DNA of 8,164 nucleotides from positions 1-8,164 of the forward strand of contig SKVE01000748.1 of NCBI GenBank assembly GCA_007129635.1, written 5' to 3'. Below are positions 1 to 5,651 of this stretch, piece by piece. The translations under genes were made by a program, and so were the position numbers. Every line of letters starts with the position of its first letter. Positions within the stretch are counted from its first letter, which is position 1. This DNA is from Planctomycetaceae bacterium (GTDB lineage: Bacteria > Planctomycetota > Planctomycetia > Pirellulales > Pirellulaceae). The notes below the pieces were generated by a model. It saw only the letters and a program-made list of their open reading frames with translations. It did not search any database and was not told where the DNA came from.

Positions 1-754
1 ACGGTTACTGCATCGTCGACCCGGACATTCCCGAAAAGGTCGCCAGAGACGCCGCTCGACGCCGAAGCCGCGGTATGGTGCAGCTATGCACGACCGTGGA
101 CGCCTGGTGTCCCGGCGCACAGCAGTACGATCTGGGCCGGCGCTGCCTCGAAGCCATCCTCCGGCAGCCGGGTTGAACGGTCCGCGTCCTGACCAAGAAT
201 GCCGCCGTGTTGCGCGACTTCGATCTCCTGGAACAGCATCGCGACCGGGTTCTGCTGGCACTGAGCCTGACGGCACCCGTGGGAAACGAGGAATTGGCCC
301 GCGTCATCGAGCCGCACGCCTCGCCCATTTCCGAACGCATGGCGGCCATGCGGCAGGCGCACGAGCTGGGCCTTCGGGTGTACGGCATGTTGTGCCCCTT
401 GCTGCCGGGGGTCGCAGCCGGTGCGGAGGAGATCGAGGAGCTGGTCGCGTTCGTCAAGGACTGCGGCGTGGAGCAGATCTTCGCCGAGGCGGTCAACTCC
501 CGCGGTCCAGGGCTGAAGGATACGGCCGACAGTCTGCGAGAGGCTGGCGTCACGGAGGCGGCCCAAGCCGTGTCCCGCATCCGCAAGGGGCCGGAATGGT
601 CGGCTTACGTTGCGGAACTGCTGCGCAACCTGCAGTTCAGCCTGAGACGACAGGGGTTGCTTGAGAAGTTGCGTTATCTGCTCTACCCGTCTCGCTGCGG
701 CCGGCCGACGAACAGGCGATCCGCCGGGACGATGCTGGCGTGGTTTGGCTATAG
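1..754 (+). pseudogene. SPL-type radical SAM protein, 3' part, broken by an in-frame stop and a frameshift
   Basis: The reading frame is open from base 3 and gives GYCIVDPDIPEK, VQLCTTVDAWCPGAQQYDL, then TVRVLTKNAAV and a core with YGMLCPLLPG and CGVEQIF. This matches the middle and C-terminal part of spore-photoproduct-lyase-like radical SAM proteins (COG1533-type), as I know them; the CxxxCxxC cluster motif would lie upstream of the window. Two lesions are visible. TGA at 174-176 falls inside QPG-stop-TVRVLTK, where the family has Trp (TGG), so one G-to-A change explains it. After LRYLLYPSR (to about 694) the expected sequence LRPADEQAIRRDDAGVVWL continues in the -1 frame from 695 and stops at TAG 752-754, implying one lost base near 693-695. 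The uncorrected frame would run to 860 with an unlikely tail, and GTG 207 is a spurious restart. Either a decaying gene or two sequence errors; I favour a pseudogene. The 265 bases that follow hold no gene I can support. Confidence 0.8.
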
Positions 755-1019
755 CGGCAGTTTTGGTAATTCTCGACGGAATCGGCCCGCGGGCGGTGGA
801 CAATTATGCTTGCTCAAGCGAGTGGTCGGAAATGGTTGGTTTTTACAAAGCGGGCGGTGAACGGTGGGGATTGTTTGGGACGGCTTGGAGCGGCAACGTG
901 AAGAAACGAGAGAAAAAGCTGAGCTCATCGACGACGATGGCGCAGAACGCGGGCCATTTGAACGAACTGGAAGCTGGACCGTGATTTCCTGGATGCCCAG
1001 AAAACGAATCGAGATCGCC

Positions 1020-1334
1020 ATGACCTGTCCAAATAGACTGCTTCGCCCACTGGTGCTGCTGACTGCCCTGGTCTGCCTCACGCCGGGCTGCGGAAGATCA
1101 GCGGCTCCCGTTGTTGACTCGCAACCATTCGAGGCGGCAGTCGCCCGGTATCTGGATCAGAACAATATGGGCGTGGCCTTGAAGGACATCAAAGCGGGGC
1201 CGACTATCGAAGGAAACACCACCACGCTGACCGCCTCGCTCCACCATGCGACGATGGGCGGGCCGGCGGTGACTTGGACGTTTCGCTTCGAACAGGATGC
1301 CGACGGAACCTGGAAGGCGGTCAGTCACCAATGA
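1020..1334 (+). CDS. Small putative lipoprotein
   Basis: The 104-residue product begins MTCPNRLLRPLVLL, with two arginines followed by a hydrophobic run LVLLTALVCLTPGC. LTPGC at about residues 20-24 fits a lipobox, so the mature protein would begin at Cys24, lipidated and membrane-anchored outside the cytoplasm. The mature part (about 80 residues) has an acidic and aromatic pattern such as AVTWTFRFEQDADGTWKAV near the end, suggesting a small beta-rich domain; I do not recognise the family. ATG 1020 is chosen because it places the signal peptide at the N-terminus. In-frame ATG 993 and GTG 981 would add a charged extension and are less likely. The ribosome binding site is weak (GAG about six bases before). 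Its last 10 bases overlap the 3' end of the convergent fragment on the other strand. Confidence 0.6.
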   Translation: MTCPNRLLRPLVLLTALVCLTPGCGRSAAPVVDSQPFEAAVARYLDQNNMGVALKDIKAGPTIEGNTTTLTASLHHATMGGPAVTWTFRFEQDADGTWKAVSHQ

Positions 1335-1768
1335 CCTGGAAGCAACGTAGGGGAGAACCTGATGACCAAACACAGGCTGCCCGTGTCGGTCGTGCTACGC
1401 ACCACCGCCTTCTGCATCCGGATCAACTCGGCGCCGATGCCCACGGGCTGAGTCCAACGCTCTTCGGGCAACACGCTGCGACGGACACCCCATCCGCTGG
1501 CGAACAAGTCGGTTGTCAATTCGTCGGCAGCCGCCGGCAACCGGGTCGGCGCCAGAGCCACCCGCGGCACCGTACGCAACGGCTGCTCCTGAAACAACGC
1601 CTCGTCGACGCTCAGACCATCATCCGGCAGGAACCAACTGGGCAGTTGCGACAGATCGTCCGACATCAGGTCGGCGGACGGATCATCCGAGATCCATAGA
1701 GCGATCCCCGCCGTCTCGGCCGCCGGAAGAAACGGCGCGGCTGCTAGCAGTGCGAGCGTCAGCGCCTC
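1325..1768 (-). pseudogene. Orphan coding fragment of unknown family, 5' end lost at a repeat
   Basis: On the minus strand the frame reads EALTLALLAAAPFLPAAE, then AGIALWISDDPS, LPSWFLPDDG and LAPTRLPAAADEL, ending at TGA 1325-1327. Composition and third-position GC look like real coding sequence, and the opposite frames are arginine/histidine rich. The frame formally stays open to an ATG at 1879, but the part above 1770 reads through a 17-bp dispersed repeat (giving VPPTN) and into arginine-rich sequence that does not look coding. I infer that an older gene lost its 5' end at the repeat. I do not recognise the family. The C-terminal 25 residues or so also look less protein-like, so the 3' end may be decayed too. 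Confidence 0.45.
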
Positions 1769-1769
1769 T

Positions 1770-1786
1770 CGATTAGTGGGTGGCAC
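1770..1786 (+). repeat. 17-bp dispersed repeat, copy 1
   Basis: CGATTAGTGGGTGGCAC occurs here and, identically, at 3609-3625 in the same orientation. The flanks differ (ctct before and ccaacg after here). Both copies sit at the edge of a minus-strand gene fragment. GTGGGTGGCACC-type motifs are, from memory, abundant in planctomycete intergenic regions; that is not verifiable here. Confidence 0.7.
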
Positions 1787-1951
1787 CCAACGCCACCCGA
1801 ACCTATCGCCACGCTTCGGACGGTCATCGGCCAAGCTCGTCCGATGTGACCACGACGTGGCATCTCTGCCGAACCGCAAGCGACCGGCCCATTATGGCTG
1901 GCGGATCACCGACATAGCATCCCAATGCCTCGGCAGCCTCGATCCGGTTCG

Positions 1952-1963
1952 CCCTAATTAGGG
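1952..1963. repeat. 12-bp perfect palindrome
   Basis: CCCTAATTAGGG is a perfect palindrome about 100 bases past the stop of the vWA gene (minus strand). There is no T-run after it, so it is not an obvious terminator. It lies in the roughly 270-base stretch 1787-2059, where I see no convincing gene. It could be a protein-binding site or chance. Confidence 0.3.
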
Positions 1964-2059
1964 TGCAGCCCTCGTATTCCCGCCAATCCCGGCCGCGGGC
2001 AAACGTCGTCACAAGTCCCGAAGTGAACATCCCGCGACCTTTCGCCACGCGAAGAGCGG

Positions 2060-2692
2060 TCAGATCATCTTCCCACGTTCTTCCTCGGTGAACTCGTTGC
2101 TGACGGTTTCGCCCGCTCGGTGCTGCTGTCGCATGCGGGAGACCTTTTCGCCTGTCGCTGCGTAGGCAGCCACCATCTTGTCCATTGCAAAATTGGCCAC
2201 ACCCGCAGCGGCGATGCCCATCCCACCGGCCTCGGCGAAGGCGTCTTGATTCGCACCGAGGAACGTGAAATGCCAATGGTACGTGTCCTGCTGACGCTGG
2301 ATCATGGCCTTGATGTCGGCCTTGGAGAACTCCTTGCTCGAGTTCTCCTGCCCGTCCGTCATGACCACGAAGACGACCAGACCAGGGCGATCCTGTTCAT
2401 CCATCTTCGCCAGTCGCTCGCCAGTCTCATTGATCGCCCTGCCAACAGCGTCAAGCAGAGCGGTCATGCCCCGGGGAACCAGCTCGTACTTGGGCACCTG
2501 CGAAATCGGGACGCCTTTGTGCAAGAACTCGTATTCGGTGTCGAACTGGACCAGGGTCAGCAGAGCTTCGCCTGGTTCCTTGGTCTGCTGTTCGATAAAC
2601 GAATTGACGCCGCCCTCAGCGTCCTCGCGCACTTGTGCCATCGAACCGCTGCGGTCGACTACCAGGGTGATGTCGGTCAGGTCAGATTTCAT
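2060..2692 (-). CDS. vWA domain protein with intact MIDAS
   Basis: The product has 210 residues and is one von Willebrand factor A domain with a short tail. The metal-ion-dependent adhesion site is complete: DRSGS at residues 13-17 (DxSxS), Thr77 in GMTALLDA and Asp113 in MTDGQEN. Such domains bind a divalent metal and a protein partner. No signal peptide or membrane segment is seen, so it is probably cytoplasmic. Start ATG 2692 is chosen because AGGAGAT lies a few bases upstream; the frame stays open to 2782, but those extra codons lack family character. Similar stand-alone cytoplasmic vWA proteins of about 200 residues with FTFLGANQDAFAEAGGMGI are common in bacteria and phage-rich regions, to my knowledge, with no defined role. 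Usual partners such as MoxR ATPases or Ter proteins are absent here. This is one of the few clearly intact genes in the window. Confidence 0.92.
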   Translation of the reverse strand: MKSDLTDITLVVDRSGSMAQVREDAEGGVNSFIEQQTKEPGEALLTLVQFDTEYEFLHKGVPISQVPKYELVPRGMTALLDAVGRAINETGERLAKMDEQDRPGLVVFVVMTDGQENSSKEFSKADIKAMIQRQQDTYHWHFTFLGANQDAFAEAGGMGIAAAGVANFAMDKMVAAYAATGEKVSRMRQQHRAGETVSNEFTEEERGKMI

Positions 2693-2706
2693 GGGGATCT
2701 CCTTTG
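2693..2706 (-). promoter_or_regulatory. Strong ribosome binding site of the vWA gene
   Basis: Read on the minus strand, AAAGGAGATCCCC directly precedes the ATG at 2692. The AGGAG core is at good spacing and fixes the start codon of the vWA gene against the longer upstream frame. Confidence 0.8.
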
Positions 2707-2723
2707 CTGGGTTTGTTTGCCTA

Positions 2724-2754
2724 CTATTACCGCACGTGCCACGGTCAAGGTCAA
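2724..2754 (-). promoter_or_regulatory. Possible promoter of the vWA gene
   Basis: On the minus strand TTGACC (2754-2749) is followed after 19 bases by TAATAG (2729-2724), about 30 bases before the start codon. TTGACC is directly repeated (2748-2743), and the spacer holds the palindrome GCACGTGC (2732-2739), a possible operator. The spacing is longer than the ideal 17, so this is tentative. Confidence 0.3.
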
Positions 2755-2782
2755 CACGTATTATTCGCCGGACGTTTGACAC

Positions 2783-2964
2783 GTTCGGTCACGAACAAGG
2801 GAAATTCTCGGCAATTTCGCTTGATTCTCTGGATCGAAACCAATCCCATGAGCTAGATGTACTTCGTTCGAGCCATCTCGAAAGGGGACGAACGGTATCG
2901 ATTCGGGACATGGGAACACTCGCTGCCTGTCACGCGTGGGTCCGTGTACTACGTGCCAAAGTCG
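2783..2964. other. Intergenic stretch with no recognisable feature
   Basis: I see no gene, repeat or RNA that can be supported here. The long plus-strand frame across 2304-3257 is a shadow of the vWA gene running on into non-coding sequence. Confidence 0.5.
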
Positions 2965-3099
2965 TCAAGCCTCGACCTCGGATAGCAGACGTTCCGCCAA
3001 GTCCGCCACGCCCAGTTCTTTCGCCCAGTAGCGCAGGTAGCCGTGCTCGAGCTGACCTGCGTCGGGGGGCTCGGGGGTCTCGGGGGTCAGATCCTGTTT
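2965..3099 (-). pseudogene. C-terminal remnant of an unidentified protein, cut off by a G-rich repeat
   Basis: The minus-strand frame gives 44 codons ending in EHGYLRYWAKELGVADLAER plus a short tail, stop TGA 2967-2965. The helical, well-balanced C-terminal 29 residues look like real protein. From memory such LRxWAxELGVxDLxER tails occur at the end of nucleotidyltransferase-like proteins, but this is too short to assign. The first 15 codons (LTPETPEPP) are just the translation of the G-rich repeat at 3062-3089, and a stop (3102-3100) closes the frame upstream. The gene body is therefore missing and the repeat marks the break. Confidence 0.5.
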
Positions 3100-3102
3100 T
3101 CA
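3062..3102 (+). repeat. G-rich triplication followed by a GGGGTCAGATCCTG motif
   Basis: Three near-identical 9-bp units (TCGGGGGGC, TCGGGGGTC, TCGGGGGTC) lead into GGGGTCAGATCCTGTTTTCA. The three runs of five to six G could stack in single-stranded DNA. The motif GGGGTCAGATCC with a T-run is, as far as I recall, a dispersed short repeat in many bacteria and often linked to REP-associated tyrosine transposases; no transposase is present here. Confidence 0.5.
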
Positions 3103-3113
3103 GGCTTTCGCTC

Positions 3114-3566
3114 TTAGTTGCATTCAGATGCATGGCGCGACCTGTAGGAATGCAGGATGCTCGAAAGGCTCGAGGAGACTGTCCTGCGAACCAACTGGGA
3201 AGTCTTTTCGTTTGTGTGGATGCCGAATCCATTCACTTCTTCTTTCGTACCCCGTAACTCAATCTGTCGCGCGGGATGCAGTACGATCCAGTGGCGGCCT
3301 CTCGTCGATTCGTCGAGTCGACCATCGCCACCGTCGAAGCCCACTTCGCTGACCGTGATCCTCGGGCCAATTTGCCATTCCAGAGCCTCGGCGTCGCGAA
3401 TCCGATCATCGGCTGGTTCCCGGTAGATTTCGGCGTGCCGATCGTGGCACCACTGGACCGCCCGTACGGCGGCATCTCGGGCTGTCGCGGCATCCAGAAC
3501 CAGACGCAACGTTTCTGTTTGAACGTAGTATTTTGGCCATTTTGCGTACCTCCTACCCGGAATCAT
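3114..3566 (-). CDS. Small uncharacterised protein with a probably damaged start
   Basis: The frame reads YAKWPKYYVQTETLRLVLDA, then AVRAVQWCHDRHAEIYRE and ALEWQIGPRITVSEVGF, which looks like a genuine small alpha/beta protein to about residue 80. I do not recognise a functional family. From about residue 85 the sequence (DESTRGRHW, then a serine/arginine-rich tail) looks less natural, so a frameshift or a lost 3' end is possible. The start is ambiguous. A strong AGGAGG (3554-3549) lies eight bases before an ATG at 3540, but that ATG is out of frame with the protein-like frame, whereas the in-frame ATG at 3566 lies upstream of the AGGAGG. An earlier in-frame ATG at 3608 lies next to the 17-bp repeat. 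I place the start at 3566 only formally; the gene may be a pseudogene. Confidence 0.45.
   Translation of the reverse strand: MIPGRRYAKWPKYYVQTETLRLVLDAATARDAAVRAVQWCHDRHAEIYREPADDRIRDAEALEWQIGPRITVSEVGFDGGDGRLDESTRGRHWIVLHPARQIELRGTKEEVNGFGIHTNEKTSQLVRRTVSSSLSSILHSYRSRHASECN
3549..3554 (-). promoter_or_regulatory. Strong Shine-Dalgarno, out of register with its gene
   Basis: On the minus strand AGGAGG is followed after eight bases by ATGGCCAAA. Translated from that ATG the sequence is arginine/serine-rich, while the protein-like frame (AKWPKYYV) is offset. This fits loss of a small number of bases at the start of the gene. Confidence 0.5.
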
Positions 3567-3608
3567 CGCCAGGCAGGTGACATGTTTGGTCAAGACAGGG
3601 AAAGACAT

Positions 3609-3625
3609 CGATTAGTGGGTGGCAC
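3609..3625 (+). repeat. 17-bp dispersed repeat, copy 2
   Basis: CGATTAGTGGGTGGCAC, identical to 1770-1786 and in the same orientation, with different flanks (acat before, ttatcg after). It lies directly against the stop codon of the 3626-3937 fragment and upstream of the 3114-3566 gene on the minus strand. Confidence 0.7.
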
Positions 3626-3937
3626 TTATCGACCATTGAGCGATGCCACCACGCTGGCGACGTCCATCACCAGCAGCGCCAACTCCATTTTGTTGCGCGG
3701 ATGGCGCCCGTGGCGGGCGTCGTACTCGCGGTAGCCGATCTTGTCGGCCAGCTCCACGAGGCCCTCGTCTTTGGCCTCGATGAGCACGTTGAGTGAGCGA
3801 ACGCGATGGCCGTTCCGCTTGTCTGCGCGATCACCTGCCCGGTGACTGTGGTGACGGTGATCTGCCTCGTCGATTTCTTGGTCTCTGTTCGTGACGGCGC
3901 GACAGTTGCCCGTCCGATCGGCCTTCGACGAAGACAT
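3626..3937 (-). pseudogene. C-terminal fragment of an unidentified protein
   Basis: The last 65 codons or so read SLNVLIEAKDEGLVELADK, GYREYDARHGRHPRNKME and LALLVMDVASVVASLNGR, then TAA. This part is balanced and helical and looks real. The first 35 codons are histidine/arginine-rich and unlike protein. In the same stretch the neighbouring frame reads RQITVTTVTGQVIAQTSGTA, which looks better, so a frameshift near 3820-3840 is possible. No family recognised. The gene body upstream is missing, and the 17-bp repeat abuts the stop codon. Confidence 0.4.
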
Positions 3938-4131
3938 TCATCCCCCGATCCGATATGATGCAACCCGGCGTCTGGGCAAAGCATCCCCTACGTGGGTGGG
4001 CGGGTGGCGTTGCATGGGAGCCCGCTGGTCCATGACCGGCGCTGGATTCTCCAAGAAAAAAAGAACGCCGTAACTCGTTTGCCGGCAATGCATTACAGAC
4101 TGATCTGCCGTGAAGTAGCGGCATTTCTCCC
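3938..4131. other. Intergenic stretch without a recognisable gene
   Basis: All frames here are short and of unnatural composition. A GTGGGTGGGCGGGTGGCG run at 3993-4010 resembles a degenerate form of the 17-bp repeat core. Nothing else can be supported. Confidence 0.4.
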
Positions 4132-4159
4132 TTGACATGAACTGGATTTCTTATATTTT
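4132..4159 (+). promoter_or_regulatory. Promoter of the small ORF / XRE / GNAT operon
   Basis: A consensus TTGACA at 4132-4137 is followed by an AT-rich block TTATATTTTT (4151-4160). Candidate -10 boxes are TATATT (4152-4157, spacing 14) or TATTTT (4154-4159, spacing 16). The AT-richness stands out from the GC-rich surroundings. Transcription would begin at about 4164-4166, practically on the first ATG of the operon, so the first message may lack a leader. Confidence 0.6.
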
Positions 4160-4163
4160 TGTT

Positions 4164-4295
4164 ATGGAACGAGCCGATGAATTCGCATGGAACGGAGAAC
4201 GCACATTCTCTAAAGCGGCGATTGAGATCTTGCGAGGACGCGAGGTGATCGCACGAGAGCGGTTGAAAGGTTGGAACGTCGTTCGAGACGCGTAG
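4164..4295 (+). CDS. 43-residue small ORF, possibly leaderless, heading the operon
   Basis: ATG 4164 opens a 43-codon frame starting MERADEFAWNGERTFSKAA, continuing IEILRGREVIARERLKGW and ending NVVRDA at TAG 4293-4295. It is charged, helix-rich and well balanced, unlike the random frames nearby. There is no Shine-Dalgarno sequence; the predicted transcription start falls on the ATG, which fits leaderless translation. It lies 23 bases ahead of the XRE gene in the same direction. No family is recognised. It could be a small regulator or co-antitoxin, a leader peptide, or the remnant of a longer protein. Confidence 0.45.
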   Translation: MERADEFAWNGERTFSKAAIEILRGREVIARERLKGWNVVRDA

Positions 4296-4318
4296 GTGAC
4301 TCCGATTGGAGAGTAGCG

Positions 4319-5014
4319 ATGGCTGATACACTACTGACTGATGACCCCAAGACGGTTGAGCGACTTGACTGCATTGCTTGCCTGTTCGAGTGGACACGCT
4401 CGATGCCTGCGTCAACCCGGAAATGTTTCTGGGGCGCGATTGCGGAATGCAGTGACGCCATACAAGAGGTTGTGGTTCGGTTACTCGGAGTGGTCAAGAG
4501 TCCGCACACGACGCCGATTGAGCGCCAGCGCGCGCTGATGACGATTGCCGACGCGCTGTTTCCAAACCTGGAAGACGGCGAGTACGGATTAGATTTGATT
4601 GTGTCGGAGGGAAACGCGGCTGCGGAGACGCCTGCCTTGGCCCGTGAAGTCCAGCGGATGAACACGCAAGAAGCGACATTTGCTCAGCGAGTACGAGAAT
4701 TGATGGAAACAAAGCGAATCTCCCAGCAGGAACTTGCAGATCGCGTCGGCTGTTCCCAACCCGCAGTCTCTCAGATGCTCAATCGCAGTTGTCGTCCTCA
4801 GAAGAAAACGATTCTTAAAGTGGCAGAGGCTCTCAACGTGCAAGCTCAGGATCTGTGGCCGGACATCGAAGTCGCGGAGATGTTGGATGCTGTCGCCAGT
4901 TTCCAACAGAACGACTACGTGATGACAGATGCGGAAGCCCTCGCGTTCAGCGACACGTCGCGATCCAATCGCCCGAAGATTCAGGCGAAATTGCTTCCCA
5001 CTCGTCGTCGATAA
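4319..5014 (+). CDS. XRE-family helix-turn-helix regulator with an N-terminal helical domain
   Basis: The product has 231 residues. Residues 1-110 form a helical region of unknown role, with LDCIACLFEWTRSMPASTRK and ERQRALMTIADALF. Residues about 121-182 are a Cro/C1-type HTH: RISQQELADRVGCSQPAVSQ is the turn and recognition helix, followed by KKTILKVAEALNV. A C-terminal tail (FQQNDYVMTDAEALAF, ending basic) follows. Start ATG 4319 has GGAG seven bases upstream; an upstream in-frame start at 4271 overlaps the small ORF and looks unnatural. The acetyltransferase starts 12 bases after its stop, so the two are probably co-transcribed. It most likely represses its own operon and may also act as the antitoxin partner; that role is inferred from gene order only. 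The gene is intact. Confidence 0.85.
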   Translation: MADTLLTDDPKTVERLDCIACLFEWTRSMPASTRKCFWGAIAECSDAIQEVVVRLLGVVKSPHTTPIERQRALMTIADALFPNLEDGEYGLDLIVSEGNAAAETPALAREVQRMNTQEATFAQRVRELMETKRISQQELADRVGCSQPAVSQMLNRSCRPQKKTILKVAEALNVQAQDLWPDIEVAEMLDAVASFQQNDYVMTDAEALAFSDTSRSNRPKIQAKLLPTRRR

Positions 5015-5026
5015 TTGGGCACACGG

Positions 5027-5571
5027 ATGGCGGATCATCCCCACCAACTGTACGCGGTCGAATTCACCGAAGCCGACCAAGCTCGCTTGGTCGGCTTTTC
5101 GTGTGGCGATGAGTTGTGGTCCAGGCATGTCACTGAGTGGATTCGTGGATCTGACGTCGTTGACTCCATGAAGCGAGGCACTCGCGTCTGGCTGTTCGAA
5201 ACGGAGCAAGGAGAAGTCGTTGGTTTCGGCTCTGTTGGCACGTCCGAATGGCGATGGCGCCGCCCAAGGGGTCAAAAGCGACGATCGTCCTCATCCCGAT
5301 GCTTGGGATCGACTTTCGCTTTCGAGGCGATCCCCCCGATCCGGACTGGAGATACTCAGGCCAACTCATGTCTCATCTGGTTGCTGCGGCGCAACAAATA
5401 GCTCACGAGTGGACCGGGGACGCAGACAAGCAACCGCCATGGCTTGCGTTGATGGTCCATCGCGACAACTCGCGAGCAATTCGATTCTACGAGCGATGTG
5501 GCTTCGAACTGATACCGAATGTTATTCGGCGAAAGGAACACCTGGTCATGAAGCTCAGGCTTAGTGAATAG
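5027..5571 (+). pseudogene. GNAT-family acetyltransferase with a one-base frameshift
   Basis: From ATG 5027 the frame reads FTEADQARLVGFSCGDELWS, RGTRVWLFETEQGEVVGFGS and VGTSEWRW. After codon TGG 5255-5257 it becomes arginine-rich, while the -1 frame from 5260 reads PPKGSKATIVLIPMLGIDF, then WRYSGQLMSHLV and the classic GNAT motif B NSRAIRFYERCGFEL, ending at TAG 5569-5571. Restoring one base near 5258-5260 gives a full GNAT enzyme of about 181 residues that would transfer an acetyl group from acetyl-CoA. The FxCGDE segment near the N-terminus and the tight link to an HTH gene recall TacT/AtaT-type tRNA-acetylating toxins, but those usually pair with ribbon-helix-helix antitoxins. The substrate cannot be read from sequence. 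It is either an inactivated gene or a sequencing error; as written, no full-length enzyme is made. Confidence 0.8.
5070..5099 (+). terminator. Perfect terminator-like hairpin inside the acetyltransferase start
   Basis: AAGCCGACCAAG (5070-5081) and CTTGGTCGGCTT (5086-5097) are exact reverse complements around the four-base loop CTCG, with TTTT at 5096-5099. A perfect 12-bp, GC-rich stem running into T residues has intrinsic-terminator form, though the T-run is short. It lies in codons 15-24 of the acetyltransferase, about 55 bases past the stop of the XRE gene, so it could end most transcripts after the regulator and limit acetyltransferase output. The same bases encode EADQARLVGF. Confidence 0.6.
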
Positions 5572-5651
5572 GGCTTGAGTCGAGATAATCCTGCAGCCCG
5601 ATATCCTCGATTCGCCGCAAGGCTGGACGCACGCGCGACGACATCGAACCC

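Noticed and set aside
86..664. Plus-strand and minus-strand open frames overlapping the radical SAM region (86-664, 84-803, 5-586).
   Set aside because: Shadows of the radical SAM frame; arginine- and alanine-rich without motifs.
864..1019. Upstream in-frame extension of the lipoprotein gene to 864.
   Set aside because: It would place a charged 52-residue stretch before an obvious signal peptide, and composition is not protein-like.
2304..3257. Long plus-strand open frame (317 codons).
   Set aside because: It is mostly the shadow of the vWA gene, is serine/arginine-rich, and has no start signal.
5571..5600. GGGCT...AGCCC as a terminator after the acetyltransferase.
   Set aside because: The stem is only five base pairs with a 20-base loop and there is no T-run.
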